DNA from: Lewinellaceae bacterium
GTDB taxonomy: Bacteria > Bacteroidota > Bacteroidia > Chitinophagales > Saprospiraceae
Length of the DNA: 64,000 bases
Assembly: GCA_020636215.1 (NCBI GenBank)
Contig: JACJYG010000006.1
Coordinates: 744,001 to 808,000 of the forward strand
Reading direction: 5' to 3'
Each line of letters begins with the position of its first letter. The stretch's first letter is position 1. Under the pieces are notes generated by a model. It had not been told where the DNA came from. It searched no databases and worked only from the letters and a program-made list of their open reading frames with translations. This document shows positions 59,925-64,000 of the stretch, piece after piece. A program made the translations under genes and the position numbers.

Positions 59925-61463
59925 TTATTCAATGACAATACGGCTCACCAGCCGTTGGCCGTCTTTCGTATAGGCCGTTAGCCAGTAGATGCCATTGGCG
60001 AGCTGCGACACATCGAGCGTCATGTTTTGGCCACTGGCCGGGGCCTGGAACACTTCTTGCCCGAACAGATTATTTAACACCAGTCTTTCTACCTCCATTC
60101 TGCCGAACTGGAGAAACAGGGTTTGGCTGGCCGGATTGGGGAATGCCAGGAAGGCGCCGGCTTTTTCAGCTGGCTTCTCTGCTGCCACCACCTGCTGGAT
60201 GATCCGGAGGGTATCCGCTCCTGGGACGGCATATTCCAGGGGGGCGCCATTCTCATCTACGAGTAAAATACCCCCGAGTGAGATGATAAAGGGGGTTTCC
60301 GGCTCTGAGCGCCCATCAATGATATCGCCATTGACGATAAAACGAATAGTGGCTACTTTACCGAAACCATTACTGCCATTGTCGTTTTTTCGGCTAAAGG
60401 CCAGGTCATAACGGCCGATCTCGTAGTCCACAAGGTCCTGCCCAACGGTGAGCACATCGTGAATTTGCCCAAAGAAGGAATTGTCATTGTAATCGATCGT
60501 AATAGAATGTGGGACGGTCAGCCCGATAGGATAATTGAAATGAAACGCCATACCATGCACATCAGAGGCAGGTAGGCTACTGCTACCCATATAAAGGCCC
60601 GCCTCCACCTCAAAGTAAGGCGGGGTATCTCCGTTGATGTAAATAATGGAGTCTTCGAATGCCAGGTAGAGCGGCGGCGCATCGGCAACGGGGTTAGAAA
60701 CCACATCAAATTCGGGGGAGTAGTTATGGCCAATGGCATCTGTATCCATCTCGTCGATATAACCGTCGCCATCGCAATCGAGGTGTTTGTAGTTCACCCC
60801 GCCGGCCCAATCGTTCCAGTCCCAGCTAAAATTGGGCGCCCAGGCGATGTGGTCGTTGTCATTGGGAAAAAAGGGCCGCTCGGGGCCGCCCGTGCCGTAG
60901 CCCAGGCCGATGTTTAACAAGTCGTAAATATTGGCTTTCGCATTTCCGTTGGCGTCGCCAGGCCAGACGCAGTCCGTCACCTGGCACATTTCCTGCGGAG
61001 CGCCAGGGAAAATTTCCAGGCATTGCTCGGCCTGGCATCCTGTTTCTGTCTCTATGCGCAGACAGACAGAATTGGTGTCTGTATCAAAAGTGTGGATGAT
61101 GACCCCATTTTCCTCGGGGGTAGTAACGAGTTCGCCATTGAATTCCCATTCCGAACTGCTGTATGCTGAAGAACTATTGAAGAACAGGACGGTATTATTA
61201 TCGAGGTAGACGTACATAAAGCTGGCTTCACAACTTTGGGGGCAGGGCCCGGCTGTCCAGCTCGTGACGCCAAACCAGTTTTCTGCCTGGCACGCATTCG
61301 CATAAGTGACACTATCGCAGCCACAGACTGGCTCATAGGCCCCAGAGCAGGAATGCGAGAGGTCGATCAGTGCCGGGTCAATGCAGTTGTCCTGGCTCCA
61401 GGATGGAACCGTGTGACAAAGCAAGCCAAGGAAGAAGGCCAGGATGGCTATAGGGCGCGGCAT
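59925..61463 (-). CDS. Secreted Kazal-domain protein with dockerin-like region and T9SS type A sorting domain
   Basis: A 512-residue exported protein with signal peptide (MPRPIAILAFFLGLLCHTVPSWSQ). Residues about 25-75 are a Kazal-type protease-inhibitor domain (CIDPALIDLSHSCSGAYEPVCGCDSVTYANACQAENW...GPC). A PKD-like unit follows, then a calcium-binding stretch (WPGDANGNAKANIYDLLNIGLGYG and DCDGDGYIDEMDTDAIGHNY, about 165-250) resembling dockerin repeats. A cohesin-like or other beta domain comes next, and the C-terminus is the sorting domain (FLAFPNPASQTLFLQFG...VERLVLNNLFGQEVFQ...YTKDGQRLVSRIVIE). It is likely exposed on the surface, perhaps protecting it from proteases. Confidence 0.75.
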   Translation of the reverse strand: MPRPIAILAFFLGLLCHTVPSWSQDNCIDPALIDLSHSCSGAYEPVCGCDSVTYANACQAENWFGVTSWTAGPCPQSCEASFMYVYLDNNTVLFFNSSSAYSSSEWEFNGELVTTPEENGVIIHTFDTDTNSVCLRIETETGCQAEQCLEIFPGAPQEMCQVTDCVWPGDANGNAKANIYDLLNIGLGYGTGGPERPFFPNDNDHIAWAPNFSWDWNDWAGGVNYKHLDCDGDGYIDEMDTDAIGHNYSPEFDVVSNPVADAPPLYLAFEDSIIYINGDTPPYFEVEAGLYMGSSSLPASDVHGMAFHFNYPIGLTVPHSITIDYNDNSFFGQIHDVLTVGQDLVDYEIGRYDLAFSRKNDNGSNGFGKVATIRFIVNGDIIDGRSEPETPFIISLGGILLVDENGAPLEYAVPGADTLRIIQQVVAAEKPAEKAGAFLAFPNPASQTLFLQFGRMEVERLVLNNLFGQEVFQAPASGQNMTLDVSQLANGIYWLTAYTKDGQRLVSRIVIE

Positions 61464-61637
61464 AAGCTTAAGTTTAAGGGCTTTTCAGGCTGTAAAAGTG
61501 TTGGGAAAAATGGCGATTGAAAAGAACAATTCTGATAAATTGTTTGATTTTTTTTACTAAAAAATGTGTTTAAATTATTGTTTTTCAGTTTATTGCAATT
61601 TTCTTGAAGTCTATTTGTCTGTGTAAAATCATTTCAG

Positions 61638-63080
61638 ATGCTTAGCCCAAAGCTGCTTTCTCTGTTGGAATCCTTTTCGAAGTACAACCTCAACCGGTTT
61701 CGCAAGTTTCTGCTTTCGCCATTGTACAATGAAAACCAGAGCCTGATCGCGCTTTTTGATAATGTGGATACTTTCCTGAGACAGGAAGAATTAAAAGCTA
61801 CTCCAAAATTCAAACAGTTGGATAAGAAAGTTGTTTGGAAAAATCTTTTTGGCCGGGCTCCATACAATGATGCGCACTTGCGGCGGCTGTGTTCGGAATT
61901 GCTTCAACTAGCCTATACCTTTCTATATCTGGAGGACTGCCGGTCGGCTGAAGCGCAGGAAAAACTGGTTTTGCTTCGCTATTTCAAGAGCCCTGCCATG
62001 GAAAAGCACTTCCGAGGTATATTTCGGCAGGCGAAAGCATTACAGGAACGCGATTGTCAAATGGGGGGCCAACAGTATTTTTATGCCTATCAATTGGAAC
62101 AGGCCCTGCACCAGCAGTTGGAAGAGGGCGTAGACAGCATGGATGACTTCACTCACCTGGAGCAAGCTGATGTTCAACTCGATCGCTTTTATTATGCACA
62201 GAAGCTGAAACACTACTGTGATGCATTGGGCTATGAGAATTTCCTTTCCCAAAAACCGGAGATTACATTGCCCCAGGGATTCATCGGCCAGCTCGAACTT
62301 TCGGGGCTATTGGAAGAACCCTTGTTGCGAGCCTATTACCTCGTCGCCCGCATGCTTTCTCATCCGGAAGAAGAGCGGCATTTTTTTAATTTAAAGGCCT
62401 TGTTTTTCCGAAATCACACCAATTTTGCTCCGGAAGAACGACAAACCTTATATATCCACCTTAAAAATTACTGTATCCATAAAAAGATCAACGCCGGGGT
62501 TTCTGCCTACTTTTCCGAGCTGTTCGATATCTTCAAACAAGGCATGGAGTCCGGCCTGTTGTTGAAAGCGGAAGTCCTGGATCCTCAGGATTATAAGAAC
62601 ATCATCACAGTCGGCTTGTATGTCCGCGAGTTTGATTGGGTGGAAAGATTCATTCAACAATTTACAGCACAGCTTCCTGAGGCGAACCAGGAGAATGCCC
62701 TCACCTACAACCTTGCAAAGGTCTATTTCCATAAGGAGCAATACGAAAAGGTGATCGAGCAATTGCGGGAGGTGGAGTATAAAAGCCTCGTATACGCTCT
62801 CGGTGGCAAACTAATGCTGTTGAAAACTTATTTCGAGCTTGGCGAATTCCTGGCCATGGATTCTTTGATCGACAGTTTTAGAATTTATCTGCGCCGCAAA
62901 AAGGAAATTTCCCGGGAGGTGCGCCAGCAATACCTCAACGTCTTGCGGTTCGTGAAAAAATTGTCGGCAGTGGATACCCGCAATAAAGAGGCGATCGCCA
63001 AAATCCAGAAAGAGGTGGAAGCCTGTACTGCCCTGGCGGCCAAAAAGTGGATACTGGAAAAGATTGGAGAAATGGGGTAG
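61638..63080 (+). CDS. Helical hypothetical protein
   Basis: A 480-residue protein without signal peptide or membrane segment, built almost entirely of amphipathic helices. Two or three TPR-like segments can be seen (for example TYNLAKVYFHKEQYEKVIEQLREVEYKSLVYALGGKLMLLKTYFELGEF, about 353-403), which suggests a scaffold or regulatory role. The N-terminus LLSLLESFSKYNLNRFRKFLLSPLYNENQ could bind a partner. No catalytic motif is visible and the family is not recognised; it may be lineage-specific. The gene is divergent from the Kazal-domain gene. Confidence 0.65.
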   Translation: MLSPKLLSLLESFSKYNLNRFRKFLLSPLYNENQSLIALFDNVDTFLRQEELKATPKFKQLDKKVVWKNLFGRAPYNDAHLRRLCSELLQLAYTFLYLEDCRSAEAQEKLVLLRYFKSPAMEKHFRGIFRQAKALQERDCQMGGQQYFYAYQLEQALHQQLEEGVDSMDDFTHLEQADVQLDRFYYAQKLKHYCDALGYENFLSQKPEITLPQGFIGQLELSGLLEEPLLRAYYLVARMLSHPEEERHFFNLKALFFRNHTNFAPEERQTLYIHLKNYCIHKKINAGVSAYFSELFDIFKQGMESGLLLKAEVLDPQDYKNIITVGLYVREFDWVERFIQQFTAQLPEANQENALTYNLAKVYFHKEQYEKVIEQLREVEYKSLVYALGGKLMLLKTYFELGEFLAMDSLIDSFRIYLRRKKEISREVRQQYLNVLRFVKKLSAVDTRNKEAIAKIQKEVEACTALAAKKWILEKIGEMG

Positions 63081-63349
63081 GAGGCCAGTCGGCAGTTAGC
63101 AGGCCAAGAAGGTTTCAGGTTATAAGTTTTTTACCCGGCTGAGTGCAGCGAGGATCTATCCGGCTGACTAGGCGGACGGACGGCAGGGGTTCAGGTTTGG
63201 GTTAGGCATAGCCTTCAGAATAACAATAGACTATCCCAAATTTGGATTTGTTTGTTAAACGTACGTGAGGAAAACAAAAACCTTCTCCCCTCTCCTCAAC
63301 CCGCTCAACCAACAAAGCTTAATAAAAGAATTATGCCTATTTTGGCGGC

Positions 63350-63913
63350 ATGGCAGCGCAAATAGAGATAGTACCTTTCAATCAGGAATGGGCCGGGCTT
63401 TTTGAACAGGAGCGGCAACTGTTGCAAGACTGCCTGTTACCTTTGGATCCTGTGGTGGAGCATATTGGCAGCACTTCCGTGAAGGGGCTGGGCGCCAAAC
63501 CGGTGATCGATATCCTGATCGGCTTGCCGCAGGAAGCACAACTGGCGGAGGTAGCCGGCCTTTTACTGGAAGCGGGTTATTGCTATTTTCCCTGTTATGA
63601 AGTGGAACTGCCGGAACGCCGTTTTTTCGCCCGGCTTCCCACCCTGGAACGCGCCGTCTTTGACAACCTGGATCAATTACCTGCGCAAGAGCAGCACCCG
63701 CATACGCACCATTTGCATGTGGCCGCCTATGGCTCGCCGTTCTGGAAGCGGCGCCTTGGTTTCCGTGATTACCTGCGCAGCCATCCAGTAGCGCGGGATG
63801 CCTATTTCCGGATGAAAGTAAAGCTGGCCAAAGGAAGCTGGGAAAGTGAAAATGATTACGCGGCGGCAAAAACGGCCTTTATTCACCGGATAGAATGGCT
63901 GATGGGCTTGTAG
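63350..63913 (+). CDS. GrpB family protein (UPF0157)
   Basis: A 187-residue protein with the family profile: VEHIGSTSVKGLGAKPVIDILIGL (GS then DxD-like, a nucleotidyltransferase-type core), FFARLPTLERAVFDNL and HTHHLHVAAYGSPFWKRRLGFRDYLRSHP with clustered His residues. The fold suggests nucleotidyltransferase activity, but the substrate is unknown. The initiating ATG follows an A/G-rich tract; the gene stands alone near the window end. Confidence 0.9.
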   Translation: MAAQIEIVPFNQEWAGLFEQERQLLQDCLLPLDPVVEHIGSTSVKGLGAKPVIDILIGLPQEAQLAEVAGLLLEAGYCYFPCYEVELPERRFFARLPTLERAVFDNLDQLPAQEQHPHTHHLHVAAYGSPFWKRRLGFRDYLRSHPVARDAYFRMKVKLAKGSWESENDYAAAKTAFIHRIEWLMGL

Positions 63914-63916
63914 GGG

Positions 63917-63982
63917 AAGCTGAGAAGCTGAGAAGTTGAGAAGTTGAGAAGTTGAGAAGGTTGAGAGGGTTGAGAGGGTTGA
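63917..63982. repeat. Short tandem repeat after the GrpB gene
   Basis: About five units of AAGCTGAG/AAGTTGAG followed by three 9-bp units ending GGTTGAG. Similar GGTTGAG or CTCAACC repeats occur behind other stops (20274-20309 and 59115-59196). No spacers or protein are involved. Confidence 0.75.
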
Positions 63983-64000
63983 GGGTACTGTCTAAACTAC

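Overview
The window looks like a piece of chromosome from a member of the Bacteroidota, most likely a Saprospiria/Lewinella-type marine or sludge bacterium. Evidence: type IX secretion sorting domains on several large surface proteins, SprB-like repeats with CHU_C-type C-termini, a GldM-like domain, TAnnTTTG-type promoter elements, and Bacteroidota-style ParC, PurS and S21. The lineage call is inferred from protein families only.

Layout. 1-4233: a short palindromic element, a GH3 glycosidase overlapping a ROK sugar kinase, then a gene-free stretch with a candidate promoter. 4234-12533: a cluster of nine integron gene cassettes separated by eight complete attC sites (a ninth is broken), with no integron integrase in the window (a CALIN). 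The cassettes are AT-rich, all read left to right, and carry mostly unknown or defence-like proteins: two PD-(D/E)XK nucleases in one cassette, a third in another, a minimal nucleotidyltransferase with a small partner, a pair of HEPN-like proteins, a UDG-fold candidate, a lipoprotein, a membrane protein and a stand-alone GldM C-terminal domain. One cassette has no gene. 12534-14810: an IS4-family element sits in the last attC site, followed by an internally deleted copy and a diverged end fragment. 14897-18360: a T9SS FG-GAP protein, a group II intron with its maturase, and a fragment of the palindromic element.

18382-22476: a five-gene redox cluster (Rieske-glutamate synthase-like flavoprotein, two tiny membrane proteins, a ferric-reductase-like membrane protein with its own Rieske domain, and a Cys/His-rich anchored protein). 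This is the second candidate for an undescribed system. 22584-34453: a PfkB kinase, a BamA-like outer membrane protein, two S41 peptidases, a MarR regulator with matching operator-like sites, PsuG, release factor 3 and a cation/proton antiporter. 34875-37090: a SulP transporter translationally coupled to a beta-carbonic anhydrase. 37383-50289: a TetR regulator, topoisomerase IV subunit A, an ECF sigma factor with a membrane-spanning anti-sigma/beta-barrel partner, a von Willebrand A protein, an esterase, a membrane protein, an SDR and an epimerase.

50358-64000: a second full copy of the palindromic element, an RRM RNA-binding protein, ribosomal protein S21, two tandem giant T9SS/SprB-repeat proteins, PssA-PurS, RsmI, a Kazal-containing T9SS protein, a helical hypothetical protein and a GrpB family protein. 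No rRNA, tRNA or CRISPR array was recognised. All functions come from reading motifs by eye; no database search was run.
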